A DNA stretch of 64,000 bases. It comes from JAZKIX01 sp040384645 (GTDB lineage Bacteria > Pseudomonadota > Gammaproteobacteria > Burkholderiales > Burkholderiaceae_D). The notes beneath the pieces were generated by a model, which was not told where the DNA came from, ran no database searches, and saw only the letters and a list, made by a program, of their open reading frames with translations. Made by a program: the position numbers and the translations under genes. Below are positions 17,188 to 26,067 of the stretch, one piece after another (the stretch's first letter is position 1; each line of letters starts with the position of its first letter). The DNA is taken from the NCBI GenBank assembly GCA_040384645.1, contig JAZKIX010000010.1, forward strand, positions 21,103 to 85,102, written 5' to 3'.

Positions 17188-18387
17188 TTAATTCTCGATT
17201 TTTGCGGCGATCAACTTACCCAAAATCGCAATCCCTTCACGGATTCTGGCGGGCGGTACGGTCACAAAACTGAGGCGGAAGGTATTGCGTTCCGGATTGT
17301 TGGCATAGAACGGCGCGCCTGGCACAAACGCGACTTTGGCTGCGATGGCTTGTTCCAGCAACTGCATGGCGTCGATATGTTTGGGCAAGGTAACCCAGAT
17401 AAACATGCCGCCTTCCGGCCGGGTCCATGTCACCGATGCAGGGAAATGGTCGGTCATGGCGGCCAGCATGGCCTGGCATTGGTCGCCGTAGAGCGAGCGA
17501 ATGGTTGGGATGTGTTCTGTCAAGAAGCCATCCTTGATCACTTCGTACACCACCATTTGCGTCAGTTGCGAGGTATGTAAGTCGGCCGCTTGTTTGGCCA
17601 GTTCCAGCCTGCGTGCCAGCGGCAACGGTGCTACTACATAGCCGAGGCGGATGCCGGGCGTCAGCACTTTCGAGAACGAACCCATATAAATCACGCCGTC
17701 CGGGTTCATCGACAGCATCTTTGGCAAAGGTTCGCCGCGATAGCTGAGCGCGCCATAGGGATCGTCTTCGATCAGAGGCAAGCCGAGGCGGGCGCAGGTT
17801 TCAACCAGTTGCTGGCGGCGCTCGATCGACAGGCTGCGGCCAGTCGGGTTTTGGAAATTGGGTAGGGCGTACAAGACGCGGGCGCCTTCGGCCACGGCTT
17901 CAACCGATTGCGGTACCAGACCGTGGTCGTCGGTTTCGACTGAGACAAATTCTGGCCGATAGACTGAAAATGCCTGCAAGGCGCCTAGGTAACTCGGCGT
18001 TTCGACCAGTACCCGGCTGCCTTCATCGATCAGGATCTTGCCTAGCAAATCGAGTGCTTGCTGCGAGCCGGAGGTCATCAGGATTTGTTCCGGCACGATT
18101 TTCGCACCTTCTTGCGACAGCGAATCGGCAATCCATTCGCGTAGCGGCGTGTAGCCATCGGTCGGACCGTATTGCAACGCGACCTTGCCTTGTTCCGTCA
18201 AGACTTTGTCGAACGCCGTTTTCATTTTTTCGACCGGGAAGGTGGCTGGCGAAGGCAAGCCGCCGGCGAAGGAAATGATTTCCGGACGCTGGGTGATTTT
18301 CAGGATTTCGCGGATGAAGGAGCTTTGCAATTGCTCGGCGCGCTCTGCGAAATGCCATTGGATTGGATTGGGGTTTTCAATTTTCAT
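17188..18387 (-). CDS. PLP-dependent aminotransferase (fold type I, LysN/2-aminoadipate type)
   Basis: A 399-residue enzyme of the class I/II aminotransferases. Landmarks: ISFAGGLPSP at the N-terminus, the cofactor region TSGSQQALDL, PNFQNPTG, the PLP-binding lysine in GSFSKVLTPGIRLGY and the C-terminal FRLSFVTV. It resembles 2-aminoadipate/aromatic or branched-chain amino acid transaminases; substrate is uncertain. Start: ATG at 18387, followed by a Pro/Asn-rich lead. A RidA protein lies just upstream on the same strand, and a LysE exporter and a MocR regulator beyond it, so it belongs to an amino-acid handling group. Confidence 0.9.
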   Translation of the reverse strand: MKIENPNPIQWHFAERAEQLQSSFIREILKITQRPEIISFAGGLPSPATFPVEKMKTAFDKVLTEQGKVALQYGPTDGYTPLREWIADSLSQEGAKIVPEQILMTSGSQQALDLLGKILIDEGSRVLVETPSYLGALQAFSVYRPEFVSVETDDHGLVPQSVEAVAEGARVLYALPNFQNPTGRSLSIERRQQLVETCARLGLPLIEDDPYGALSYRGEPLPKMLSMNPDGVIYMGSFSKVLTPGIRLGYVVAPLPLARRLELAKQAADLHTSQLTQMVVYEVIKDGFLTEHIPTIRSLYGDQCQAMLAAMTDHFPASVTWTRPEGGMFIWVTLPKHIDAMQLLEQAIAAKVAFVPGAPFYANNPERNTFRLSFVTVPPARIREGIAILGKLIAAKIEN

Positions 18388-18488
18388 ATTGCTTGGCTCA
18401 CTACAAGTCTTACTACAAGGCTCACGGAAAATGGCTCGAATTCGGCTTGGCTATTATTAATAGTTTCCATGCGAGGCGATTTCAGATA

Positions 18489-18947
18489 TCAGGCGACTTC
18501 GGCAATCAATTCAATTTCGACACAAGACCCGAGCGGAATTTGCGCTACGCCAAAGGCAGAACGTGCATGCTTGCCTTGTTCGCCAAAAATCGCAGCCAAC
18601 AGTTCCGAGGCGCCGTTGGTCACTAGATGTTGCTCGATATAGTCGGGTGTGGAATTGACCAGGCACATCACTTTGACGATCCGCGTGACCCTGTTCAAGT
18701 CGCCGCCACAAGCCGCCTGCAAGGTGGCCAGCAAGTCGATCGCCACCGCACGCGCTGCTGTCTTGCCTTCTTCGGTACTCATATCCTTGCCTAATTGACC
18801 GACCCAGACCTTGCCGTCTTTTTTGGCGATATGCCCTGACAGGAAGATGGTATTGCCGGTTTGCGCATACATGACGTAGGCGGCCACTGGCGCGGCGACA
18901 GTGGGCAGTGTAATGCCCTGCGCTGTGAGATTTTCGTAGAAAGACAT
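18489..18947 (-). CDS. RidA family protein (reactive imine deaminase-like)
   Basis: A 152-residue YjgF/RidA family protein. RidA enzymes hydrolyse reactive enamine/imine intermediates produced by PLP enzymes. Family features: NTIFLSGHIAKKDG, LNRVTRIVKVMCLVNSTPDY, and the end GVAQIPLGSCVEIELIAEVA. The key Arg in the canonical RidA motif is replaced around SAFGVAQIP, so it may be one of the longer Rid subgroups (YoaB/Rid4-7 type) without that activity. It lies about 100 bases before the aminotransferase and is plausibly co-transcribed. Confidence 0.88.
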   Translation of the reverse strand: MSFYENLTAQGITLPTVAAPVAAYVMYAQTGNTIFLSGHIAKKDGKVWVGQLGKDMSTEEGKTAARAVAIDLLATLQAACGGDLNRVTRIVKVMCLVNSTPDYIEQHLVTNGASELLAAIFGEQGKHARSAFGVAQIPLGSCVEIELIAEVA

Positions 18948-19112
18948 AGTGGTTCCAGTGATTACACAACTATTGCGTTGAATTACGTTGAAAATAGTGC
19001 TGTTTAAAACGGCAGGCTATTGTACGGCCTGGCCGCCTGTAAATACACCCCTGCGACGGCTCAAGGCGCCTTGGAGCGGTTTTCCCTGATTTCTGCTTGG
19101 ATTGTGTATTCG

Positions 19113-19703
19113 TCAGAGCCACACCGCTAAAGCTGAATACAGGGTCGCCAGAATCATCAAGGTCTTGAACAGATTTTGCCAAAGCGCTTGGGTCAGATAA
19201 CGGCGTAAGGTCGCGCCGATGCAAGCCCAGAGACTGATACAAGGAAGATTGACGGCGCAAAACACTAAAGTAAATATGCCGATGGCGAGCCAGACTGGCT
19301 GCATCGCGGGCAAAAATGCCGCAGCGCCGGTAATGCCCATCATCCACACTTTAGGATTGACAAACTGAAACAACACGGCGCCCCAAAACGGCATCGGCGT
19401 GCCTTGCTCGACCGCCGCTTGCTTGAATGTCATCCGCCGTAATTGCCACGCTAAATAGACCAGGTAGCTGGAGCCAATGACCTTGAGCATTAAATGCGCC
19501 GATGGCAGCGCCAGAATCAAGCTGCCGATTCCTGCTGCACACAGAACCAGCAAGATGCCACCCCCGACCGAAATTCCCAGGATATGCGGAATCGAGCGCA
19601 CAAAACCAAACACGATGCCAGACGATGTCAGCATGATGTTATTTGGGCCGGGCGTTATCGACAATACGAAAGCAAACATGGCAAGTGGTAGGAGCGATTG
19701 CAT
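19113..19703 (-). CDS. LysE/RhtB family amino acid exporter
   Basis: A 196-residue inner-membrane exporter with six hydrophobic segments. The start MQSLLPLAMFAFVLSITPGP with SITPGPNNIML is the family signature; GISVGGGILL and FQFVNPKVWMMGITG follow. I use the ATG at 19703, since the longer frame to 19763 runs into the repeat upstream. The divergent MocR regulator at 20019 probably controls it, a common arrangement. The transported amino acid is unknown. Confidence 0.9.
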   Translation of the reverse strand: MQSLLPLAMFAFVLSITPGPNNIMLTSSGIVFGFVRSIPHILGISVGGGILLVLCAAGIGSLILALPSAHLMLKVIGSSYLVYLAWQLRRMTFKQAAVEQGTPMPFWGAVLFQFVNPKVWMMGITGAAAFLPAMQPVWLAIGIFTLVFCAVNLPCISLWACIGATLRRYLTQALWQNLFKTLMILATLYSALAVWL

Positions 19704-19749
19704 AGTGGTGTTGTAGTCGAAAAATAGTCTGTCAATATGGCTATTACAA

Positions 19750-19825
19750 GGGGGTATAGGCAAAAATACTGACTATCCCGCACGTTTATATTGCACCTTT
19801 AAAAATACATAGGGGAGTATTTTTA
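19750..19825 (+). repeat. Two-hairpin intergenic repeat, copy 3
   Basis: GGGGGTATAG...CTATCCCGCACG forms the first hairpin (GGG/CCC and ATAG/CTAT), followed by the TTTAAAAATAC linker and ATAC/GTAT second hairpin ending GTATTTTTA. It lies between the divergent lysE-like and mocR-like genes. Confidence 0.88.
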
Positions 19826-19943
19826 GGCCGAACATCGTCAAAATTGAAGCAGTATTCGCCTATGAAGCTCAGGCAATATCCCTAAGCCCCCGCCAATAAT
19901 CCCAAGCGCCGATCCTTTCAACAACCAGCTTTTGTCAGAAAGT

Positions 19944-19992
19944 GGTTTATCTTAATCGACAAAACCAATACACTACCGGTACAGTTTATCGA
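19944..19992 (+). promoter_or_regulatory. Candidate MocR operator in the divergent lysE/mocR interval
   Basis: TTTATC occurs as a direct repeat (about 19946 and 19985), flanking TACCGGTA (19974-19981), a perfect eight-base palindrome. MocR regulators often bind direct repeats near the divergent gene they control. The rest of the 315-base interval holds only repeat copy 3. Confidence 0.35.
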
Positions 19993-20018
19993 ATAATTAT
20001 CAGGATTGTTACGGCAAC

Positions 20019-21485
20019 ATGACCAATACAAAATTTGCAAAAAATGCAGGGCCGGGCTTGCCGAGCCATCCGCTACATGTCATATCGCGGACCTCGGAGT
20101 GCTCGCTGGTGGAGCAAATCGTGCGCTCGATTGCGTCCCGCATCGACGATAAATTGTTACGTACCGGTTCGCGCATGCCGTCGATCCGCGACTTTGCCGA
20201 AAGCCATGGCGTATCGCGTTTTACCGTGGTTGAAGGCTATGACCGCCTGGTTGCCAGCGGCTATCTAGAATCGCGCCGTGGCGCCGGATTTTTTGTGCGA
20301 GAGCGGGCGCCGATGCATGCCGGCTTACGCCTCAGTACGCCGGAGGATTCGCCGGCGCCGCAGCTAGATGTCGTGTGGCTGGTGCGCAATATGTTTCGGC
20401 AATTGCCTTCGCAAAAAATGCCCGGCTCCGGTCTGTTGCCACCCGATTGGCTGGATGGCGAACTGATCGCCAATGGCTTGCGCGCGATCAGCCGGCAACA
20501 CCAAAATTTGCTTTTGCATTACGGTACGCCACAGGGATTTTTACCCTTGCGCCAGCAATTGCAATTGAAGCTGGCCGGTTTGGAAATCGCGTGCTCGCCC
20601 GAGCAAATCCTGACCACATCCGGCGTCACCCAAGGCCTTGATCTGGTGGCACGAGAATTTGTGCAGCCCGGCGACACGATTTTTGTCGACGACCCGGCGT
20701 GGTTCCTGATGTTTGGCTCCTTTGCCGCGATGGGGGCAAAACTGGTCGGCATTCCGCGCCTGGCCGATGGGCCCGATATTGCTCAATTGGCGCAATTGGC
20801 GGCCCTGCATAAACCCAAGCTGTATGTCATCAATTCGATTTTGCATAATCCGACCTCGACTTCGCTATCGGCAGCAAAAGCGTTTCAGGTATTGAAAATC
20901 GCCGAGGCGCATGACTTCATGATTGTGGAAGACGACATTTATTGCGATATGCATCCGGGCACCGCGATCCAGGCGGCAACCCGCCTTGCCACGCTGGATC
21001 AGCTGCAGCGGGTGATTTATCTCGGCGGATTTTCCAAGACGCTGGCGGCCAATTTGCGGGTCGGTTTCATTGCCTGTTCGCGCGCTTTGGCAACCCGGCT
21101 GTCGGATCGGAAAATGCTCACTACCTTAACCACCAGCGAAGTCGGCGAACGCATCATCTACAAGATTTTGTCGGAAGGTCATTATCGTAAGCATCTCGAC
21201 CGTCTGCGCAATAAGCTCGACGATTTCCGTGGCAAGACCATCAAGAATCTGGAGCAGCTCGGATTGAAAATTGACGCGCCGACCGCCGCCGGCATGTTCC
21301 TGTGGGTCGAAGCTGGCTGCGATACCAATGTCTTGACTGAAAAAGCGATGGCGGCAGGGTATCTTTTTGCGCCAGGCAGCCTGTTTTCGCCCAGCCAATT
21401 GCCTTCGACCCGGATGCGCATCAATGTCGCGACCATGTCCGATCCCGGCATTTGGCAATTTTTGCAAGGAGCCTTGGACATCTAA
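20019..21485 (+). CDS. MocR-type regulator (GntR DNA-binding domain fused to aminotransferase domain)
   Basis: A 488-residue protein. The N-terminal winged helix (about 30-95: LVEQIVRSIASRIDDKLL, RMPSIRDFAESHGVSR, VVEGYDRLVASGYL) is GntR-like. The rest is a fold-type-I aminotransferase domain with TSGVTQGLDL, HNPTSTSL and the PLP lysine in GGFSKTLAANLRVGF. MocR proteins sense amino compounds or PLP. It is divergent from the LysE exporter, which is the likely target. The GFSK lysine is present, so PLP binding is expected. ATG at 20019 follows GTTACGGCAAC, with no strong ribosome site. Confidence 0.92.
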   Translation: MTNTKFAKNAGPGLPSHPLHVISRTSECSLVEQIVRSIASRIDDKLLRTGSRMPSIRDFAESHGVSRFTVVEGYDRLVASGYLESRRGAGFFVRERAPMHAGLRLSTPEDSPAPQLDVVWLVRNMFRQLPSQKMPGSGLLPPDWLDGELIANGLRAISRQHQNLLLHYGTPQGFLPLRQQLQLKLAGLEIACSPEQILTTSGVTQGLDLVAREFVQPGDTIFVDDPAWFLMFGSFAAMGAKLVGIPRLADGPDIAQLAQLAALHKPKLYVINSILHNPTSTSLSAAKAFQVLKIAEAHDFMIVEDDIYCDMHPGTAIQAATRLATLDQLQRVIYLGGFSKTLAANLRVGFIACSRALATRLSDRKMLTTLTTSEVGERIIYKILSEGHYRKHLDRLRNKLDDFRGKTIKNLEQLGLKIDAPTAAGMFLWVEAGCDTNVLTEKAMAAGYLFAPGSLFSPSQLPSTRMRINVATMSDPGIWQFLQGALDI

Positions 21486-21531
21486 AACCGCTTGGTTTTG
21501 CCGGTTTGAAAGCGACAAGCTTGCCTGCGGC

Positions 21532-21559
21532 CTTGAAATCGCTTTTATAATCCCCATCT
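21532..21559 (+). promoter_or_regulatory. Heat-shock (sigma-32) promoter of htpG
   Basis: CTTGAAA (21532-21538), a 13-base spacer, then CCCCATCT (21552-21559) match the sigma-32 consensus (CTTGAAA / CCCCATnT) at every key base. It lies 44 bases before the htpG start. Confidence 0.9.
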
Positions 21560-21602
21560 CGAAAATATTCTTTTATTAACAACGTCGTTCAACGAGGTAA
21601 AA

Positions 21603-23516
21603 ATGGCCGTAGCCGAAAAGCAAACCCTGGGGTTTCAAGCTGAAGTAAAGCAATTATTGCAATTGATGATTCATTCTTTGTATTCGAACAAAGAGATTTT
21701 TTTGCGTGAATTGATTTCGAATGCGTCGGACGCTGCCGATAAATTGCGCTACGAGGCAATCAATAATGATGCCCTGTATGGCAACGATCATGAATTGAAA
21801 ATCAAGGTCGGTTTCGATAAAGAGGCGCGCACCATCACGATTTCCGACAACGGTGTCGGCATGAGCTGCGACGAGGCGATTTCCCACCTCGGCACCATTG
21901 CCAAATCGGGCACCAAGGAATTTTTCGGCAAATTGTCTGGCGACCAGCAAAAAGATGCCGCCCTGATCGGACAATTCGGTGTCGGCTTTTATTCAGGCTT
22001 TATCGTAGCCGACAAAATTACCGTGCATACCCGCCGCGCAGGCCTTGACGCCAGCGAAGGCGTCGCGTGGGAATCGGCCGGCGAGGGCGACTACAGCATC
22101 GAAACCATCGACAAGCCATCGCGTGGTACCGACATCATCTTGCATCTGCGCGAAGGCGAAGACGAATTTTTGTCGGCATGGAAGATCAAATCGACCATTC
22201 GCAAATATTCCGACCATATCGCATTGCCGATTTTGATGCAGAAAGAAGAATGGGACGAAGAGAAGAAAGAAACTGTTCTCAAGGATGAATTCGAGACCGT
22301 CAACCAAGCCAGTGCCTTGTGGGCGCGTAGCAAGTCTGACATCACGCCAGAACAGTACGACGAATTCTATAAACACGTTTCGCATGATTTCCAGGCACCG
22401 CTGACGCATACGCATAACCGGGTCGAAGGCCGTAGCGAATATACCCAATTGCTGTACATCCCATCGCACGCACCGTTCGATCTGTGGGATCGCAACAAAC
22501 GCGGCGGTATCAAGCTCTACGTCAAGCGCGTCTTCATCATGGACGATGCAGAGCAATTGATGCCGGTGTACCTACGCTTCGTTAAGGGCGTGATCGATTC
22601 CAATGATTTGCCTTTGAATGTTTCGCGTGAAATTTTGCAAGAATCACGCGATGTAAAGGTGATCCGCGAAGGCTCTACTAAACGTGTTTTGGGCATGCTG
22701 GAAGAGTTGGCCAATGCCGACGAGCAAGAGCTGAAAGATAAGTACACGACTTTCTGGAAGGAATTCGGTCAAGTCTTGAAAGAAGGCATAGGCGAAGATG
22801 CGTCCAATAAGGAGCGCGTCGCCAAACTGTTGCGCTTTGCTTCCACCAATGGCGATAGCGATGCGCAAACCGTTTCGTTTGCCGATTATGTTGCACGGAT
22901 GAAAGACGGCCAGGACAAGGTTTATTACGTGACTGGCGACAATTATGCAGCCGCAAAAAACAGCCCGCACTTGGAAATCTTCCGTAAAAAAGGCGTTGAA
23001 GTCTTATTGCTGACCGACCGTGTCGATGAATGGATGTTGTCATTCATTCAGGATTTCGAAGGGAAGGAATTGGTTTCGGTTGCCAAAGGCGGTCTTGACT
23101 TAGGCAAGTTGGAAGACGAAGCCGAGAAAAAGCAACACGAAGAAACCGAAACCGCTTATCACGATCTGGTTGCCAAGATGAAGGACGTGCTGGCTGATAA
23201 AGCCAAAGATGTGCGGGTCACCTTTCGCTTGACAGATTCGCCTGCCTGCCTGGTGGCGGATGAAAACGAATTGTCCGGTAACTTGCTCCGCATGTTGAAG
23301 GCTGCCGGCCAAAGTGCGCCCGATTCCAAGCCGATCCTGGAAATCAATCCCGACCATCCATTGGTTGCCCGTCTGAAATACGAAGAGGCCAAGTTCGCCG
23401 ATTGGGCGCATATTTTGTTTGATCAGGCGCAGCTGGCCGAAGGCGGTAATTTGGGCGACCCGTCTGTTTTCGTGAAGCGCTTAAACGATATGTTGCTGGG
23501 AATGGTCAGTAAATAA
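21603..23516 (+). CDS. htpG: Molecular chaperone HtpG (Hsp90)
   Basis: Cytoplasmic ATP-dependent chaperone, 637 residues, normal length. N-terminal GHKL ATPase domain: YSNKEIFLRELISNASDAADKL with catalytic Glu, SDNGVGMS, GTIAKSGTKEF and GQFGVGFYSGF. Middle-domain segments LPLNVSREILQ and KVIREG follow, then the dimerisation domain to LNDMLLGMVSK. A textbook sigma-32 promoter precedes it and a hairpin terminator follows. It stands alone as a transcription unit between the mocR-like gene and the motility region. Confidence 0.98.
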   Translation: MAVAEKQTLGFQAEVKQLLQLMIHSLYSNKEIFLRELISNASDAADKLRYEAINNDALYGNDHELKIKVGFDKEARTITISDNGVGMSCDEAISHLGTIAKSGTKEFFGKLSGDQQKDAALIGQFGVGFYSGFIVADKITVHTRRAGLDASEGVAWESAGEGDYSIETIDKPSRGTDIILHLREGEDEFLSAWKIKSTIRKYSDHIALPILMQKEEWDEEKKETVLKDEFETVNQASALWARSKSDITPEQYDEFYKHVSHDFQAPLTHTHNRVEGRSEYTQLLYIPSHAPFDLWDRNKRGGIKLYVKRVFIMDDAEQLMPVYLRFVKGVIDSNDLPLNVSREILQESRDVKVIREGSTKRVLGMLEELANADEQELKDKYTTFWKEFGQVLKEGIGEDASNKERVAKLLRFASTNGDSDAQTVSFADYVARMKDGQDKVYYVTGDNYAAAKNSPHLEIFRKKGVEVLLLTDRVDEWMLSFIQDFEGKELVSVAKGGLDLGKLEDEAEKKQHEETETAYHDLVAKMKDVLADKAKDVRVTFRLTDSPACLVADENELSGNLLRMLKAAGQSAPDSKPILEINPDHPLVARLKYEEAKFADWAHILFDQAQLAEGGNLGDPSVFVKRLNDMLLGMVSK

Positions 23517-23545
23517 GATTGAAGCAAGGTTGGCTAGGATGTAAA

Positions 23546-23589
23546 AAGGCGACTGATCTACGTTGTTGTTGACGTAGGTAAGTCGCCTT
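23546..23589 (+). terminator. Terminator after htpG
   Basis: AAGGCGACT pairs with AGTCGCCTT, with inner CTACG/CGTAG, in a long stem followed by GTCATTTTTA. It is 30 bases after the htpG stop. Confidence 0.85.
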
Positions 23590-23594
23590 AGTCA

Positions 23595-23620
23595 TTTTTA
23601 TACTGGGCAGAGTATTTTTA
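23595..23620 (+). repeat. Half copy of the two-hairpin repeat
   Basis: ATACT-GGGCAG-AGTAT with T runs on both sides matches the second hairpin of the repeat family; the first hairpin and linker are absent. It directly follows the htpG terminator. Confidence 0.55.
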
Positions 23621-24165
23621 TGGGTCGTTTAATTGCGTGCGGAAGAGGCATGTTTTTAGCCCATACTGGCCTAATTTTCCTATTTTCCACGACGCCATCG
23701 TTGGAAAATGATATTTGTTTTGCTCCGACAAAGTAGTGTCAACCTATGGCGATTATTGCGGTTAAATTTGAGGTTTGCCCCATCCGAAAATATTTTCAAT
23801 TATTTTCTAAAATCCCCTTAAGTTATTCAGAAATCCTCCGTTAAGAATCTTAGACAAGCGGAATTTTAAATTTTAAATTTATTTTGAATTTGCCCTAAAG
23901 TTCCGAAAAGTAGTGCCGCTAATTGATTCAGACGGGCGAAAATCCGTTTAGTTAGCACTTGAAAATTCACTAAACCCCGCGCCAAATATGGCGTGCGTAT
24001 CCATATGCTGGGCGTTTGTAAGATAAATGCCTACAAGCATCGTCTTGTTATTTCCGACGCAAAATACAGAGCACTACCTATTTCCCCGTTTTGATTCAAA
24101 GATCAGAATGTATCTCACTGGCAATACGCATCACTGGCCAGTTTCCAACAGATGGGGAGATGAAT
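23621..24165. other. Long AT-rich interval upstream of flhDC
   Basis: More than 500 bases without a credible gene, rich in A/T runs. It presumably holds the flhDC promoter and its control sites, but no clear CRP-like or sigma-70 element could be fixed by eye. Confidence 0.45.
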
Positions 24166-24483
24166 ATGACTGCGAACGATATGATGGCCGAAATCCGCGA
24201 CGCCAACCTAAGCTACCTGATGCTTGCGCAACAAATGATTCGTTCCGATAAGGCGACCGCCATCTTCCGCTTGGGAATTGGGCAAGAAATAGCAGATTTA
24301 ATCGAAGGAATGAATAACGCGCAAATATTGAAGCTTGCTGGGTCAAATATGATGTTGGCGCGTTTCCGTTTCGATGACAGCGCAATCTTGGTAATGCTCA
24401 CTAGCCACAATAAAGATCGTACATTGGCGCATTCGCATGCCGCTATCCTGATGGCGGGCCAAGCAGTCGAAGAAATTGCCTGA
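24166..24483 (+). CDS. flhD: Flagellar master regulator subunit FlhD
   Basis: Part of the FlhD4C2 activator of class II flagellar genes. I start at the ATG at 24166 (MTANDMMAEIRDANLSYLML, 105 residues) because GGGGAG at 24154-24159 is seven bases upstream; an ATG at 24160 is too close and longer frames add a non-conserved lead. Family core: IRDANLSYLMLAQQMIR, DKATAIFRLGI and the end LAHSHAAILMAGQ. flhC follows 18 bases later. The large interval upstream likely carries global control. Confidence 0.95.
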   Translation: MTANDMMAEIRDANLSYLMLAQQMIRSDKATAIFRLGIGQEIADLIEGMNNAQILKLAGSNMMLARFRFDDSAILVMLTSHNKDRTLAHSHAAILMAGQAVEEIA

Positions 24484-24501
24484 TTGAAAAGGTGGAACGA
24501 A

Positions 24502-25059
24502 ATGACCAAGAAAAGCGTTGTTTCAGAAGCACAGGAAATTCAGCTCGCGATTGAATTGATCAAGCTTGGCGCTCGCTTGCAATTGCTGGAGTCTGAGGTA
24601 TCGCTATCGCGCGAGCGACTGCTGAAATTGTACAAAGAGCTTAAAGGGGTTTCTCCACCCAAAGGGATGTTGCCCTTCTCGACCGATTGGTTTGTAACTT
24701 GGCAACCAAACATCCATTCGTCGTTGTTTATTAATATTTATAAGTATTTATTAGCGCATGCAGGTATTTCCGGTATTGAGGCGGTAATGAAGGCCTATAA
24801 GCTATATTTGGAGCAGGTATCATCGAATGGAGACGACAGTGTGGTTCTATCCTTAACCCGGGCTTGGACGCTAGTGCGATTCTTCGACGTAAAGATGCTA
24901 TCAATGGCTTGCTGTGAAAAATGTGGTGGGAATTTTGTGGTTCATCATTTCGACTTACACAATGGTTATATGTGTGGTTTGTGCAATATGCCATCTCGAG
25001 CAGGAAAGACCAAGAAGGCGAAAGATGCTTTTGTCGGAGGACTAGCACTGGCGATGTAA
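24502..25059 (+). CDS. flhC: Flagellar master regulator subunit FlhC
   Basis: Zinc-containing DNA-contacting partner of FlhD. 185 residues from the ATG at 24502, which has GGTGGAA upstream. Seen: EIQLAIELIKLGARLQLLE, then LPFSTDWFVTWQPNIHSSLF, and four cysteines in CCEKCGG and CGLCN that form the Zn site of FlhC. Length is near E. coli FlhC (192). The gene pair is followed by an unexpected membrane methyltransferase gene, then motAB. Confidence 0.96.
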   Translation: MTKKSVVSEAQEIQLAIELIKLGARLQLLESEVSLSRERLLKLYKELKGVSPPKGMLPFSTDWFVTWQPNIHSSLFINIYKYLLAHAGISGIEAVMKAYKLYLEQVSSNGDDSVVLSLTRAWTLVRFFDVKMLSMACCEKCGGNFVVHHFDLHNGYMCGLCNMPSRAGKTKKAKDAFVGGLALAM

Positions 25060-25108
25060 GATGGTTGAAATTTTTTGATAGGCCGTAAATGACTGTTGGA
25101 CGTAAGTG

Positions 25109-25879
25109 ATGGGGGGTGGGCGCAAATCGGCGCTAAATACACCAGCATTTAAAGCGCTATTGATACAGGCGCTGACTTTGCCCATAGCGCTAGTCCTATT
25201 TTTCTTTTCAACTACGTACGTAGTTTGGTTGCCCTTTATTTGCGCCGCAGTATTGCAGGGCGTGATCGCTGCTTTGCTGACATATCATTTTAAGTTAGCG
25301 CGCTGGTGGCTATTTATTCAATTTTTCTTTCCCCCCTCACTTTTCCTGATGCACGGATTGCATTTGCCTCCGGTCATTTTTCTATGCCTGTTTGTTGTTT
25401 TTCTTGGACTTTTTTGGACCACTTTTCGGTATCAGGTGCCGTTTTACCCATCGGGATTGCCAGCTTGGGAAGTGGTTTCTACTCGATTGCCTAAGCACGG
25501 GCCATACCGCTTTATTGACATCGGCAGCGGATTTGGAGGCCTCGTCCTGTATTTGGCACGACGTTATCCTGAAAGTTTTTTTTCTGGTATTGAACTAGCA
25601 CCGCTCCCGTGGTTTGTAAGCTGGCTGCGCGCCGCGTATAGACGCGACCAGACTCGCTTTATTAGGGGCGATTATTTTGATTTGGATTTCTCTCAATACG
25701 AGGTTGTGTTTGCGTATCTTTCACCTGCTGCAATGCCGGCGCTTTGGCAAAAAGCGAAAGCAGAAATGACAACAGGAAGTCTATTGATCAGCTATGAGTT
25801 TTCCATTGTCGGAGCCGCTCCGAACTTTGTCCTAGAAAGCAAGCGGGGAGGTACGAAAATTTACGGGTGGAAATTTTAA
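25109..25879 (+). CDS. Membrane-anchored class I SAM-dependent methyltransferase-like protein
   Basis: A 256-residue protein with four hydrophobic segments in the first ~115 residues (for example ALTLPIALVLFFFSTTYVVW and PVIFLCLFVVFLGLFW). A Rossmann methyltransferase domain follows with motif I FIDIGSGFGGLVLYLA and ELAPLPWFVSW, RFIRGDYFDLDFSQYEVVFA later. Target unknown. It lies between flhC and motA in the same direction, so it may belong to the flagellar regulon. The start is uncertain: GTG at 25106 and ATG at 25109 are adjacent and the ribosome site is weak. Confidence 0.8.
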   Translation: MGGGRKSALNTPAFKALLIQALTLPIALVLFFFSTTYVVWLPFICAAVLQGVIAALLTYHFKLARWWLFIQFFFPPSLFLMHGLHLPPVIFLCLFVVFLGLFWTTFRYQVPFYPSGLPAWEVVSTRLPKHGPYRFIDIGSGFGGLVLYLARRYPESFFSGIELAPLPWFVSWLRAAYRRDQTRFIRGDYFDLDFSQYEVVFAYLSPAAMPALWQKAKAEMTTGSLLISYEFSIVGAAPNFVLESKRGGTKIYGWKF

Positions 25880-26067
25880 CGACGGTTATGCATATTTACT
25901 TGCTCATGACGCCGTCTCAAGTTATTGTAGTCTTAACGTAAGTCAATTGAGTACAAGCAGTTAATTGGTGATTCCAAGCCTTTTTTGTGGAAAATGTCGC
26001 GTGCTAGTTACGATAAAACGATGAAATTCTTTGAGGAATTTTGTCATTATTTTTGGAGTTCACGAGC

